Source: Prevotella koreensis (GTDB lineage: Bacteria; Bacteroidota; Bacteroidia; Bacteroidales; Bacteroidaceae). Taken from it: a stretch of 64,000 nucleotides of DNA. The stretch covers positions 499,175 through 563,174 of the forward strand of contig NZ_RYYU01000001.1 in NCBI RefSeq assembly GCF_003977605.1. Direction: 5' to 3'. Below are positions 16,812 through 25,132 of the stretch, piece after piece. The position numbers and the translations under genes are program-made. Under the pieces are notes generated by a model. It saw only the letters and a program-made list of their open reading frames with translations. It searched no databases and was not told the DNA's origin. Position 1 is the stretch's first letter; every line of letters starts with the position of its first letter.

Positions 16812-16850
16812 TGAGCGTTGAGGATTGATGGATGAGTGTTGAGCGATTAT
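16808..16850 (+). repeat. TGAG-rich degenerate intergenic repeat (copy 3)
   Basis: Between the second permease and the adaptor gene, again GATGAGCGTTGAG and GATGAGTGTTGAGCG. The repeat starts at the stop codon of the permease gene. Confidence 0.6.
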
Positions 16851-16870
16851 GAAAAGTAAATCATAAATAT

Positions 16871-17983
16871 ATGAAACGATATTATAAATTTGTTTTGGCG
16901 GCTTTGGTTACATTGGTGTTCCTTGGGACATTTGTGTTTCTATACATAAAGTCCCTGCCTAAGGAAGATGTGTATGACGAGTTTGAACCGAAAGTGATGA
17001 ATATCAGTAAGACTACAGTAATCACCGGTAAGATAGAGCCACGCAATGAAATCAATGTGAAACCGCAGATAAGCGGTATCATAACAGAGATTTATAAAGT
17101 TGCCGGAGACGTTGTGACTGCCGGAGAAGTGATTGCTAAGGTGAAGGTGATACCCGACATGTCGCAACTGAGTTCGGCACAGAGTCGAGTGAGCCTTGCC
17201 AACATTAACCTGAAACAGGCACAGACAGACTATGAGCGTGAAAAGACATTATACGATAAGGGACTCGTCAGTGCTGACGAATATGATAAAGTGCATCAGG
17301 TTCTGAAACAGGCACAGGAAGAGAAAAAGGCTGCCACTGACGCGTTGCAGGTTGTGCGCGACGGTGTGTCGGCAAGCAATGCCAGTGCAAGCAGTACATT
17401 AATACGTTCTACGATAAGCGGAATAATACTCGATATACCGGTGAAAGTGGGAAACTCGGTGATTCTGAGCAACGCTTTCAACGATGGAACAACTATAGCA
17501 AGCGTTGCAGATATGCGCGACCTTATATTCCGTGGCAATATTGACGAGACAGAGGTGGGGCAACTGCACGAGGGAATGGTTATGAAAATAACCATTGGTG
17601 CACTGCAAGACCTGCATTTCGATGCACGTCTTGAATACATATCGCCCAAGGCCATAGAGACAAACGGTGCAAACCAGTTTGAGGTAAAGGCTGCGGTAAG
17701 TGTTCCTGCGGGAAGTAAACTGCGCTCCGGTTACAGTGCAAATGCAGAGATTGAATTGCAGAGTGCAAAAGGAGTGCTATCTATTCCGGAGAGTGCAATA
17801 GTGTTTGAAAATTCGGAAACATACGTATATATAGTAAAAGGTGAAGGAGACAATAAGACCTATGAGCGTAAGAAAGTGGTTACTGGTCTGAGTGACGGAG
17901 TGAACATCGAGATACGCAGCGGACTGAAAAAGACCGATAAGGTGAGAGGTCCGAAGGTTGTGGAAGATGAAAAAGAGAATTAA
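16871..17983 (+). CDS. Periplasmic adaptor (MacA/HlyD family)
   Basis: The 370 residues begin with a short cytoplasmic start and one membrane anchor (about 7-28). Then follow the first half of a biotinyl-lipoyl-like domain (about 55-95, with VKPQISGIITEIYKVAGDVV), an alpha-helical hairpin (about 100-165, with KTLYDKGLVSADEYDKV), the second lipoyl half, a beta-barrel and a membrane-proximal domain. This is the MacA type, bridging an ABC permease to an outer membrane channel. No TolC-like channel gene is in the cluster, so that partner must be elsewhere. Confidence 0.9.
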   Translation: MKRYYKFVLAALVTLVFLGTFVFLYIKSLPKEDVYDEFEPKVMNISKTTVITGKIEPRNEINVKPQISGIITEIYKVAGDVVTAGEVIAKVKVIPDMSQLSSAQSRVSLANINLKQAQTDYEREKTLYDKGLVSADEYDKVHQVLKQAQEEKKAATDALQVVRDGVSASNASASSTLIRSTISGIILDIPVKVGNSVILSNAFNDGTTIASVADMRDLIFRGNIDETEVGQLHEGMVMKITIGALQDLHFDARLEYISPKAIETNGANQFEVKAAVSVPAGSKLRSGYSANAEIELQSAKGVLSIPESAIVFENSETYVYIVKGEGDNKTYERKKVVTGLSDGVNIEIRSGLKKTDKVRGPKVVEDEKEN

Positions 17984-18029
17984 AGAACACAGATAAAAAT
18001 CTTATAAACCTTAAATATAAAAAACTATT

Positions 18030-20093
18030 ATGTCAAGATTAAAATCTTTATTAGTATTCATCATCGTGGCATTATTTGCAAGCAATGCATCTGCACAGAT
18101 GATGGGAAAGCCAGTACGATTCAAGGCTGCAAAAAAACAAGTCAATGAAAACACATTCGATGTGCTTTTCACTGCCACTATCGACAAAGGGTGGCATGTT
18201 TATGGCATCGGATTGCCGGCAGGAGGTCCTACTTCTGCCAAATTGACTATTGATAAAATCGAGGGTGCGAAAGCCGAGGGCAAAATGAAAGCCATTGGTA
18301 AAGAGCACAATGAATTTGATGAAATGTTCGGAATGAAAGTGAGATTCTTTGAGAATAACGTCACTTTCTCACAGCGTTTCAAGGCCACCGGAGGAAAATA
18401 TAGTGTAAGTGGCCGACTTGAGTATGGTGCATGCAACGACGAGATGTGTCTGCCGCCTACTTCTGTAGATTTCAGTTATAACGGTGATGCGCCGAAAACT
18501 GACGACAAAGATGCTCAGGAAGAACAAAAAGAAGATGCTGCTGCAGCCAAAGACAACGCAGAGAATGATGCCGAAGAAAACACTACACTGGCAGATTCTG
18601 CCGCCAATGCTGCAAGAACCACTGTTACCACAGGGCAAATATCCGGAGATTTATGGAAGCCGGTGATAGACGAACTGAATGCAATGAACGGAGATTCAGA
18701 AAATACATCTTCGCTTTGGAAAATATTCCTTATGGGCTTCCTCGGCGGATTCATTGCTTTGCTGACTCCATGCGTATGGCCTATAATACCGATGACCGTA
18801 AGTTTCTTCCTTAAAAGAGCGAAAGACAACAAGCGTAAGGCAATAAGCGATGCAATGACATACGGCCTTTCTATTGTTGTTATTTATGTGACGTTAGGTC
18901 TCGCTGTTACAGGACTCTATGGTGCTCAACAACTCAACGACCTTGCCACGAACGCATACATGAACATTTTCTTCTGTGTGCTCCTTGTTGTATTTGCCCT
19001 TTCGTTCTTCGGTTGGTTCGAACTTACGTTGCCGTCATCATGGAGTAACAAGTTGGATTCAAAAGCCGGTAAGACCGGTGGATTGCTGGGAATATTCCTC
19101 ATGGCATTTACCCTCTCAATTGTTTCGTTCTCATGTACCGGTCCTATCATCGGATTCCTGCTTGTCGATTTCTCTACATCAAGTAAGATTTTGGCACCGG
19201 CAATCGGAATGTTGGGCTTTGCCATAGCACTCGCCCTGCCGTTTACACTGTTCGCGATGTTCCCTGCTTGGCTGAAACAGGCACCTAAGAGTGGTTCTTG
19301 GATGAACACCATTAAAGTAACATTAGGTTTCATAGAACTTGCATTCGCTTTGAAATTCTTCTCTGTGGCCGACCTTGCTTACGGTTGGCATCTGCTCGAC
19401 CGTGAGGTATTCATAAGTCTGTGGATTATTATCTTCGGAATGCTCGGACTATATCTTTGTGGTATCATGCGTTTCCAAAGCGATATAGAGGGTGGCGATA
19501 CCAATGCCAAACCGGTGGCAGCGATAATGATTGGTATGATGTCTCTCGCTTTTACTGTTTATATGATACCCGGACTGTGGGGTGCTCCGTGTAAGGCAAT
19601 CAGTGCGTTTGCACCGCCGATGAATACGCAGGACTTTAATCTGAACACAAAAGTTGTGGAGGCACACTATCTAGATTATGAGGAGGGAATGGCCGAAGCA
19701 GCAAAAACAGGTAAACCGGTTCTTCTTGACTTTACAGGATATGGTTGTGTGAACTGTCGTAAGATGGAGGCTGCCGTATGGACAGACCCACAAGTGGCTG
19801 ACTGTCTGAACAACGACTACATCCTCATCTCGCTTTATGTCGATGATAAAACACCGCTGAAAGAGCCCCTTGAGGTTACAATGCCTAACAATACGAAGAA
19901 GATATTGCGCACCGTGGGCGACAAGTGGAGTTATCTCGAAGAAACTAAGTTCGGTTATCTCGCACAGCCGTTCTATGTTACGGTTGATGCTGAAGGAAAA
20001 CCACTCTCCGGTTCTTTCGTTTACAAAGAGGATATTAAGGGATATTTGGATTTCCTTAATAATGGAATAAAGAAAATGAAAAATGAGAATTGA
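18030..20093 (+). CDS. dsbD: DsbD-type thiol:disulfide interchange protein
   Basis: DsbD carries reducing power from cytoplasmic thioredoxin to the periplasm. The 687 residues show a signal peptide (1-22), an N-terminal periplasmic domain with Cys135 and Cys140 (GACNDEMC), an acidic Glu/Ala-rich linker, a polytopic domain with the paired cysteines in TPCVWP and FSCTGP, and a C-terminal thioredoxin-like domain with Cys573-Val-Asn-Cys576. All six redox cysteines are present. It is 46 bases after the adaptor gene on the same strand and may belong to that operon; a strong terminator follows. Confidence 0.93.
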   Translation: MSRLKSLLVFIIVALFASNASAQMMGKPVRFKAAKKQVNENTFDVLFTATIDKGWHVYGIGLPAGGPTSAKLTIDKIEGAKAEGKMKAIGKEHNEFDEMFGMKVRFFENNVTFSQRFKATGGKYSVSGRLEYGACNDEMCLPPTSVDFSYNGDAPKTDDKDAQEEQKEDAAAAKDNAENDAEENTTLADSAANAARTTVTTGQISGDLWKPVIDELNAMNGDSENTSSLWKIFLMGFLGGFIALLTPCVWPIIPMTVSFFLKRAKDNKRKAISDAMTYGLSIVVIYVTLGLAVTGLYGAQQLNDLATNAYMNIFFCVLLVVFALSFFGWFELTLPSSWSNKLDSKAGKTGGLLGIFLMAFTLSIVSFSCTGPIIGFLLVDFSTSSKILAPAIGMLGFAIALALPFTLFAMFPAWLKQAPKSGSWMNTIKVTLGFIELAFALKFFSVADLAYGWHLLDREVFISLWIIIFGMLGLYLCGIMRFQSDIEGGDTNAKPVAAIMIGMMSLAFTVYMIPGLWGAPCKAISAFAPPMNTQDFNLNTKVVEAHYLDYEEGMAEAAKTGKPVLLDFTGYGCVNCRKMEAAVWTDPQVADCLNNDYILISLYVDDKTPLKEPLEVTMPNNTKKILRTVGDKWSYLEETKFGYLAQPFYVTVDAEGKPLSGSFVYKEDIKGYLDFLNNGIKKMKNEN

Positions 20094-20105
20094 TAATTGA
20101 AAAAA

Positions 20106-20149
20106 AAAAAATGACAATGGACTAAATTTTACGTCCATTGTCATTTTTT
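20106..20149. terminator. Bidirectional terminator after dsbD
   Basis: A 17-base stem (20106-20122 with 20133-20149) flanked by A on one side and T on the other. Confidence 0.9.
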
Positions 20150-20300
20150 ATCCCCAATCGTTCATTAAAGCCTGCACAGATTTTGCTTGATTGTTGGTCA
20201 GGTAGTCTGTTCCATTATCAAAGATGTAGCGAACTACGGCGAGAAAATAGGGCTGGCAATATGGTAGCAAGCAAGTAAAAGATGTCAGTAAGCGATAAAG
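20148..20300 (-). other. Possible gene remnant (C-terminal end only)
   Basis: On the minus strand a frame without start codon runs for about 50 codons into TAA inside the terminator. The last part reads YIFDNGTDYLTNNQAKSVQ and ends DWG, which looks protein-like, while its upstream end is cut by a stop. It could be the 3' end of a lost gene that once used this terminator. No family is recognised. Otherwise the 302-base gap holds nothing but the terminator. Confidence 0.3.
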
Positions 20301-20395
20301 TCAATACGAGATGGAGAAATAACAGTCTAATGACTGCAATTCATATTGCAAACTTAGAGATTTGGGTTAAAACTTTCTTCCTGTCTTTTTGTGGA

Positions 20396-21001
20396 TTACT
20401 CGAACTCCCAACCATCCGGCTTCTTGATACCTGTAATACCCAGATAAGTGGCACGTTCGCCAAATATGGAAATTCGTTTACCGTAGTTTTTGGGATTATC
20501 CACGAGATTGAGTTGCTTTCTCGCTGACGAACCGCTTGGCAATCCAATGCTGATTACATTTCCCTGATATTTCTCTTTTGGATTATCAGCCAGCAGTATA
20601 GCCTGCGGATATTTGAAAGGAGGTTCGAAATCGGCATTCTTTATAGACTTTGTGCATGCGCCAACGATATAGCCTGTCACCCATCTCTGTCCTGTAAAAT
20701 TGTATTTAATGAATTGATTTACGGTCAACTTGTCATTGTCGGTAGGCTGTGTTTCAGTTTCATCGTTGTCATTACCGGTATCACTGCCATCCGAGCCGGA
20801 GTCTCCTGACTCATCACCTCCGCCAGTGTCCTTGTCTCCTTTATCAGTGCCGTCATCCTTTTTATTACCGTCGTCTTTGTTGTCAGGAGGCGTTACGGTT
20901 TTATTATCTTCGTTCTCTCCATAATAACCTTTCTCGCATGATGTCGTTACAGACAATATAAGAGCGATACATACCATTATCTTTATCATTGTATTTCTCA
21001 T
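20396..21001 (-). CDS. OB-fold-like lipoprotein (DUF6359 type)
   Basis: The start at 21001 gives MRNTMIKIMVCIALILSVTTSC, a lipoprotein signal with the lipidated Cys in VTTSCEKG; longer starts upstream are not protein-like. After it comes a low-complexity linker of Asp, Lys, Gly and Thr (about 30-85), then a domain of about 110 residues with YIVGACTKSI, ILLADNPKE and LVDNPKNYGKRISIFG. That pattern is the OB-fold-like DUF6359 known from Prevotella; the match is from memory. The protein should sit in a membrane facing the periplasm or surface. Function is unknown. Confidence 0.75.
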   Translation of the reverse strand: MRNTMIKIMVCIALILSVTTSCEKGYYGENEDNKTVTPPDNKDDGNKKDDGTDKGDKDTGGGDESGDSGSDGSDTGNDNDETETQPTDNDKLTVNQFIKYNFTGQRWVTGYIVGACTKSIKNADFEPPFKYPQAILLADNPKEKYQGNVISIGLPSGSSARKQLNLVDNPKNYGKRISIFGERATYLGITGIKKPDGWEFE

Positions 21002-21031
21002 AACAAATATAGTTTTATGGTTTAACAAATG

Positions 21032-21039
21032 CAAAAGTA
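21032..21039 (-). promoter_or_regulatory. -7 box of the DUF6359 lipoprotein gene
   Basis: On the minus strand TACTTTTG, about 30 bases before the chosen ATG, supports that start over longer ones. Confidence 0.5.
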
Positions 21040-21196
21040 AACAATATTTTTCAAACGACAAAGATGCCGAACGATTTTTCAAAGAAAAAAAATAAACATA
21101 CGGATGATTACAATTAATTATGAACATATACTTAGATAAAGACAATAATATTTTTTTAGAAATAGGAAAATTCTTTCTTTTTTCAAATAAATTATT

Positions 21197-21204
21197 TATC
21201 TTTG
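21197..21204 (+). promoter_or_regulatory. -7 box of the second miaA gene
   Basis: TATCTTTG ends five bases before the ATG at 21210, so the mRNA would be nearly leaderless. This decides the start: the frame could be extended 30 codons upstream, but that part would precede the promoter. Confidence 0.65.
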
Positions 21205-21209
21205 CAAAC

Positions 21210-22148
21210 ATGATAACAATACTTGGCCCTACGGCAAGTGGCAAGACAACTCTTGCGGCACATCTTGCGGCACGCATCGGTGGGGAGATAATCTCTGCCG
21301 ACAGCCGACAAGTGTATCGCCGCATGGACATCGGTACGGGCAAAGACCTTGCCGACTATGTTGTTGACGGAAAGCAGATACCATATCATCTGATTGATAT
21401 TGCCGAACCGGGGACGAAGTATAATCTCTTCCGCTATCAACAAGATTTCCACAATGCCTACGATGAAATAGTGGGTAGGGGAGCGGAACCGATACTATGT
21501 GGAGGTACGGGATTGTATATAGAGGCAGCACTGAAAGGCTATGCTCTCTCTCTTGTGCCGCAGAACGCTGCGCTAAGAGAAAGTCTGGAAGGCAAGACAC
21601 TCGACGAACTGACAGCAATCCTCCGTGAACTGAAAGCGCGGAATAAAACCACCATGCACAACAAGACCGATTTGGACACGGCGCAACGAGCAATACGCGC
21701 GATAGAGATTGAAACATATAATGCTGAGAACCCTACCGAAGAAAGGGACATGCCGAAGATGGATTCGCTCGTTATCGGTGTTGATATAGACCGTGATATG
21801 CGCCGAGAAAAAATAACGAAGAGACTGAAACAGAGGCTTGACGAGGGTATGGTGGAAGAGATAAGGGGCATACTTGAAAGTGGTGTGTCGCCCGATGATC
21901 TTATATATTACGGACTTGAATATAAGTATGTAACGGAGTATGTTATCGGAAAGACTACTCGCGAAGAAATGTTCGGATCGCTTGAAATTGCAATCCATCA
22001 GTTTGCGAAGCGTCAAATGACGTGGTTCAGAGGAATGGAACGCAGAGGGACTGAGATAAAATGGTTGGATGCGAGACTGTCTATGGAGGAAAAGATAGAA
22101 CGTATTCTAAAATTTAGAAGAGAAAGACAACAGGTGATTTCCGATTAA
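21210..22148 (+). CDS. MiaA-like tRNA dimethylallyltransferase (copy 2, divergent)
   Basis: The 312 residues have the P-loop GPTASGKT (6-13) and SADSRQ (29-34) of MiaA. The region GTGLYIEAALKGY matches the family too. Toward the C-terminus the canonical GYKE element is replaced by YYGLEYKYVTEYV, unlike copy 1. Bacteroidetes often carry two MiaA paralogues; whether this one modifies a different tRNA or isoprenylates a different target is unknown. The lipid kinase gene follows after 11 bases. Confidence 0.82.
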   Translation: MITILGPTASGKTTLAAHLAARIGGEIISADSRQVYRRMDIGTGKDLADYVVDGKQIPYHLIDIAEPGTKYNLFRYQQDFHNAYDEIVGRGAEPILCGGTGLYIEAALKGYALSLVPQNAALRESLEGKTLDELTAILRELKARNKTTMHNKTDLDTAQRAIRAIEIETYNAENPTEERDMPKMDSLVIGVDIDRDMRREKITKRLKQRLDEGMVEEIRGILESGVSPDDLIYYGLEYKYVTEYVIGKTTREEMFGSLEIAIHQFAKRQMTWFRGMERRGTEIKWLDARLSMEEKIERILKFRRERQQVISD

Positions 22149-22159
22149 TCGATAAGAAT

Positions 22160-23092
22160 ATGGAGAACCGGTCGAGATGGGGCATAGTGTATTGCCCGAA
22201 GCATGTTACGCAACGTCGTAATAAATTCTGGGAGAAAGTTGAACACTGTCTTCTGGAGAAGAATGTGGAATACGACTTCGTGCAGAGCGAGAACAGCAAG
22301 AGCGTGGAACGTCTGATAACGATGCTAATGAGCAACGGCTACAAAACCATAGTGGTTGTTGGAGGCGATTCTGCACTTAACGATGCGGCCAACTGTTTGA
22401 TGAAAGCAGAGAAGCATGTACGCGATGAGATTGCTTTAGGACTGATACCGAACGGCGTGATGAATGACTTTGCATCATTTTGGGAAATGGGAGAAGGCGA
22501 CATAGAGCGACAGATAGAATGGATAATCAAACGTCGCGTGAGAAAAATAGACCTTGGTTGCATCAGATACACAGACAAACAGGGAAATAAGCAGCACCGT
22601 TACTTCTTAAACAGTGTTAACGTTGGACTGCTTTCCGATATAATGAACTTACGACAGAAGACCCGTCGTTTCTTAGGTTCGCGAATATTGTCGTTCGTAT
22701 TCTCTTTCGTATTGTTGATATTCAGGAGGAAAGACTACAAGATGCACATTAAGATAAACAGTGATGTTGTTAAACGCAAGGTGATGACGGTGTGTGTAGG
22801 CAATGCTCATGGTTACGGACAGACGCCTAATGCCGTGCCATACAATGGATTGCTTGACGTATCAGTGGTCTATCACCCTGAAGTGATGCAGTTGTTGGAG
22901 GGGTTCTATCTTTTCGTATCGGGAAAGATTCTCAACCATAAGAGTGTGCATCCATATCGCACTCGTGAAGTGGAGTTTGTGGGTACGCCCCATGCACCTG
23001 TCAATATAGACGGCAGAATGCTTGAAAATATTCATGGAAGTTATCGTGTGGAGGTGGAACAAGAGGTGCTAAACTTCATCATGCCGGACTGA
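22160..23092 (+). CDS. Diacylglycerol kinase family lipid kinase
   Basis: The 310 residues match the DagK/YegS/sphingosine kinase fold. The nucleotide-binding loop is VVVGGDSALNDAANC, close to the usual GGDGTxNE, with Ser and Asp in place of Gly and Glu. Further signals are LGLIPNGVMNDFA, PNAVPYNGLLDVSVV and VNIDGRMLE, the last like the C-terminal metal-binding DGE motif. Members phosphorylate diacylglycerol or related lipids at the inner membrane. The altered loop leaves the substrate open. Confidence 0.85.
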   Translation: MENRSRWGIVYCPKHVTQRRNKFWEKVEHCLLEKNVEYDFVQSENSKSVERLITMLMSNGYKTIVVVGGDSALNDAANCLMKAEKHVRDEIALGLIPNGVMNDFASFWEMGEGDIERQIEWIIKRRVRKIDLGCIRYTDKQGNKQHRYFLNSVNVGLLSDIMNLRQKTRRFLGSRILSFVFSFVLLIFRRKDYKMHIKINSDVVKRKVMTVCVGNAHGYGQTPNAVPYNGLLDVSVVYHPEVMQLLEGFYLFVSGKILNHKSVHPYRTREVEFVGTPHAPVNIDGRMLENIHGSYRVEVEQEVLNFIMPD

Positions 23093-23177
23093 TAAGGAAT
23101 GAAAACATGCACAACCAACAATCATGAAGTTGATTTTCTATGAAAGTGAAATTTATTGTTTTTGAATATATATAAAT

Positions 23178-25124
23178 ATGAGTTATCTTCGATTTGAAAA
23201 GGCCATGATGACCAACTTGGAGGAGGCATTGACACGCGAGTTGCTGCGTACCAACCGCTCTGGGGCATACTCGTGTTCTACGATTGTGGATTGCAACACG
23301 AGTAAATATCATGGTATGCTTGTGGTTCCGATACCCGGACTTGACAACGAGAACCATGTCTTGCTGTCCTCGCTTGATGCCACGGTAGTTCAGCATGGTG
23401 CCGAGTTCAATCTTGGTCTGCATAGGTATCAGGGTAACAACTATAGTCCTAATGGACATAAGTATATCCGCGAATTCGACTGCGGCAAAGTTCCTACTAC
23501 GCTTTACCGTGTCGGTGGGGTGGTGCTAAAGAAAGAAGTGGTGTTCCGACACTATGAAGACTGTATTCTGATACGCTATACCTTGGTTGATGCCCATTCG
23601 GCAACAAAACTTCGTTTACGTCCTTTCCTTGCTTTCCGCAGCGTTAGAGAGTTTACTCATGAGAACTCGGTTGCAAGCAGGGACTACCATGACGTGGACA
23701 ATGGAATATGTACATGTATGTATGCAGGTTACCCTGAACTTTACATGCAGTTCTCAAAGAAGAACAATTTCGTGTTCATGCCCGATTGGTACCGCGCTAT
23801 GGAATATCCAAAAGACCAAGAGAGAGGATATTCTTCAAACGAAGACCTTTACGTGCCGGGATATTTCGAGATGGACATAAAGAAAGGAGAGAGTGTGGTA
23901 TTCGCAGCCTCAACAAGCGAGGTGAAGACGCGTTCGCTGAAAACATTATTCGACAAGGAGGTGGAAGAACGTTCTCCGCGAGATAATTTTTTCCATTGTC
24001 TCGTGAACGCTGCGCACCAATTCCATAATCGCACGAAAAAAGACGAGAGATATATATTTGCCGGGTATCCGTGGTTCAAATGCCGTGCACGCGACACGTT
24101 CATCTCGCTGCCCGGACTGACACTTGCCATTGAGGAACAGCATTATTTTGAACTCGTGATGAAAACGGCGGAGCACGGACTTAGAGAGTTCATGGAAGGC
24201 AAGCCGAATACTGTGAAAATATACGAAATAGAGCAACCCGACGTGCCGCTTTGGGCAATATGGGCGATACAACAATATGCAAAGGAGGCCGGCGATGAGA
24301 AATGTATAAAGATGTATGGTAAATTGGTGCGCGACATCATTGGATTCATCATTGATGGCAGACATCCAAACCTCACGCTTGAAGAGAATGGACTTTTGCG
24401 CACCGATGGTAAGGATAAAGCCGTCACTTGGATGAACTCAACGGTGAATGGGCATCCTGTGATTCCGCGTACAGGATTTATAGTTGAATTCAACGTGCTA
24501 TGGTATAATGCCTTGAAATTTGCCGCCAAACTTGCTACTTACGACAATTCTGTTGAAGAAGTGAGTTTGTTGGAGGAACGTGCGGAAAAGGCTCGCAAAT
24601 CTTTTAACGACACTTTCCTTAACGAATACGGCTATCTTTACGATTATGTGGATGACAACGTGTCTGACCTTAGCGTGCGTCCCAACATGATTTTTGCTGT
24701 AGCCTTAGACTATTCGCCACTCGACCGCAGTCATCAGAAGTCGGTGCTCGACATTTGTACCCGCGAACTTCTCACTCCGAAGGGATTGCGTTCTCTTTCA
24801 CCTAAGAGCAATGGGTATAACCCTATGTACGTCGGGTCGCAGTCGGAACGTGACCATGCCTATCATCAGGGCACTGCGTGGCCGTGGCTTGGAGGTTTTT
24901 ATATGGAGGCATGTCTTAAACTATATAAACAGACGCGCCTTAGTTTTATTGAGCGACAGATGATTGGTTACGAAGATGAAATGCTTATCAACTGTCTCGG
25001 TACAATTCCTGAGATGAGCGACGGTAACCCACCTTTCCGTGCACGTGGGGCAATGTCGTTTGCAATGAATGTCGCAGAGATTCTCCGCACCTTGAAGATG
25101 CTGGAGAAATATACATATAAATAA
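23178..25124 (+). CDS. Glycogen debranching enzyme (amylo-alpha-1,6-glucosidase)
   Basis: The 648 residues have the bacterial debrancher plan: an N-terminal GDE_N domain (about 20-240, starting with RTNRSGAYSCSTIVDCNTSKYHG) and a C-terminal alpha/alpha barrel of GH133 type (about 275-640) with GYPWFKCRARDTFISLPGL and YHQGTAWPWLGGFY. It removes alpha-1,6 branches of glycogen or maltodextrins in the cytoplasm; no signal peptide is present. It opens a three-gene run with a GT4 and a GH57 protein, the last two gaps being 8 and 97 bases. This trio is a recurring Bacteroidales alpha-glucan cluster. Confidence 0.9.
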   Translation: MSYLRFEKAMMTNLEEALTRELLRTNRSGAYSCSTIVDCNTSKYHGMLVVPIPGLDNENHVLLSSLDATVVQHGAEFNLGLHRYQGNNYSPNGHKYIREFDCGKVPTTLYRVGGVVLKKEVVFRHYEDCILIRYTLVDAHSATKLRLRPFLAFRSVREFTHENSVASRDYHDVDNGICTCMYAGYPELYMQFSKKNNFVFMPDWYRAMEYPKDQERGYSSNEDLYVPGYFEMDIKKGESVVFAASTSEVKTRSLKTLFDKEVEERSPRDNFFHCLVNAAHQFHNRTKKDERYIFAGYPWFKCRARDTFISLPGLTLAIEEQHYFELVMKTAEHGLREFMEGKPNTVKIYEIEQPDVPLWAIWAIQQYAKEAGDEKCIKMYGKLVRDIIGFIIDGRHPNLTLEENGLLRTDGKDKAVTWMNSTVNGHPVIPRTGFIVEFNVLWYNALKFAAKLATYDNSVEEVSLLEERAEKARKSFNDTFLNEYGYLYDYVDDNVSDLSVRPNMIFAVALDYSPLDRSHQKSVLDICTRELLTPKGLRSLSPKSNGYNPMYVGSQSERDHAYHQGTAWPWLGGFYMEACLKLYKQTRLSFIERQMIGYEDEMLINCLGTIPEMSDGNPPFRARGAMSFAMNVAEILRTLKMLEKYTYK

Positions 25125-25132
25125 GGAAATCT

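Noticed and set aside
21120..21209. 30-residue extension of the second MiaA
   Set aside because: It precedes the promoter -7 box and is AT-rich filler without family similarity.
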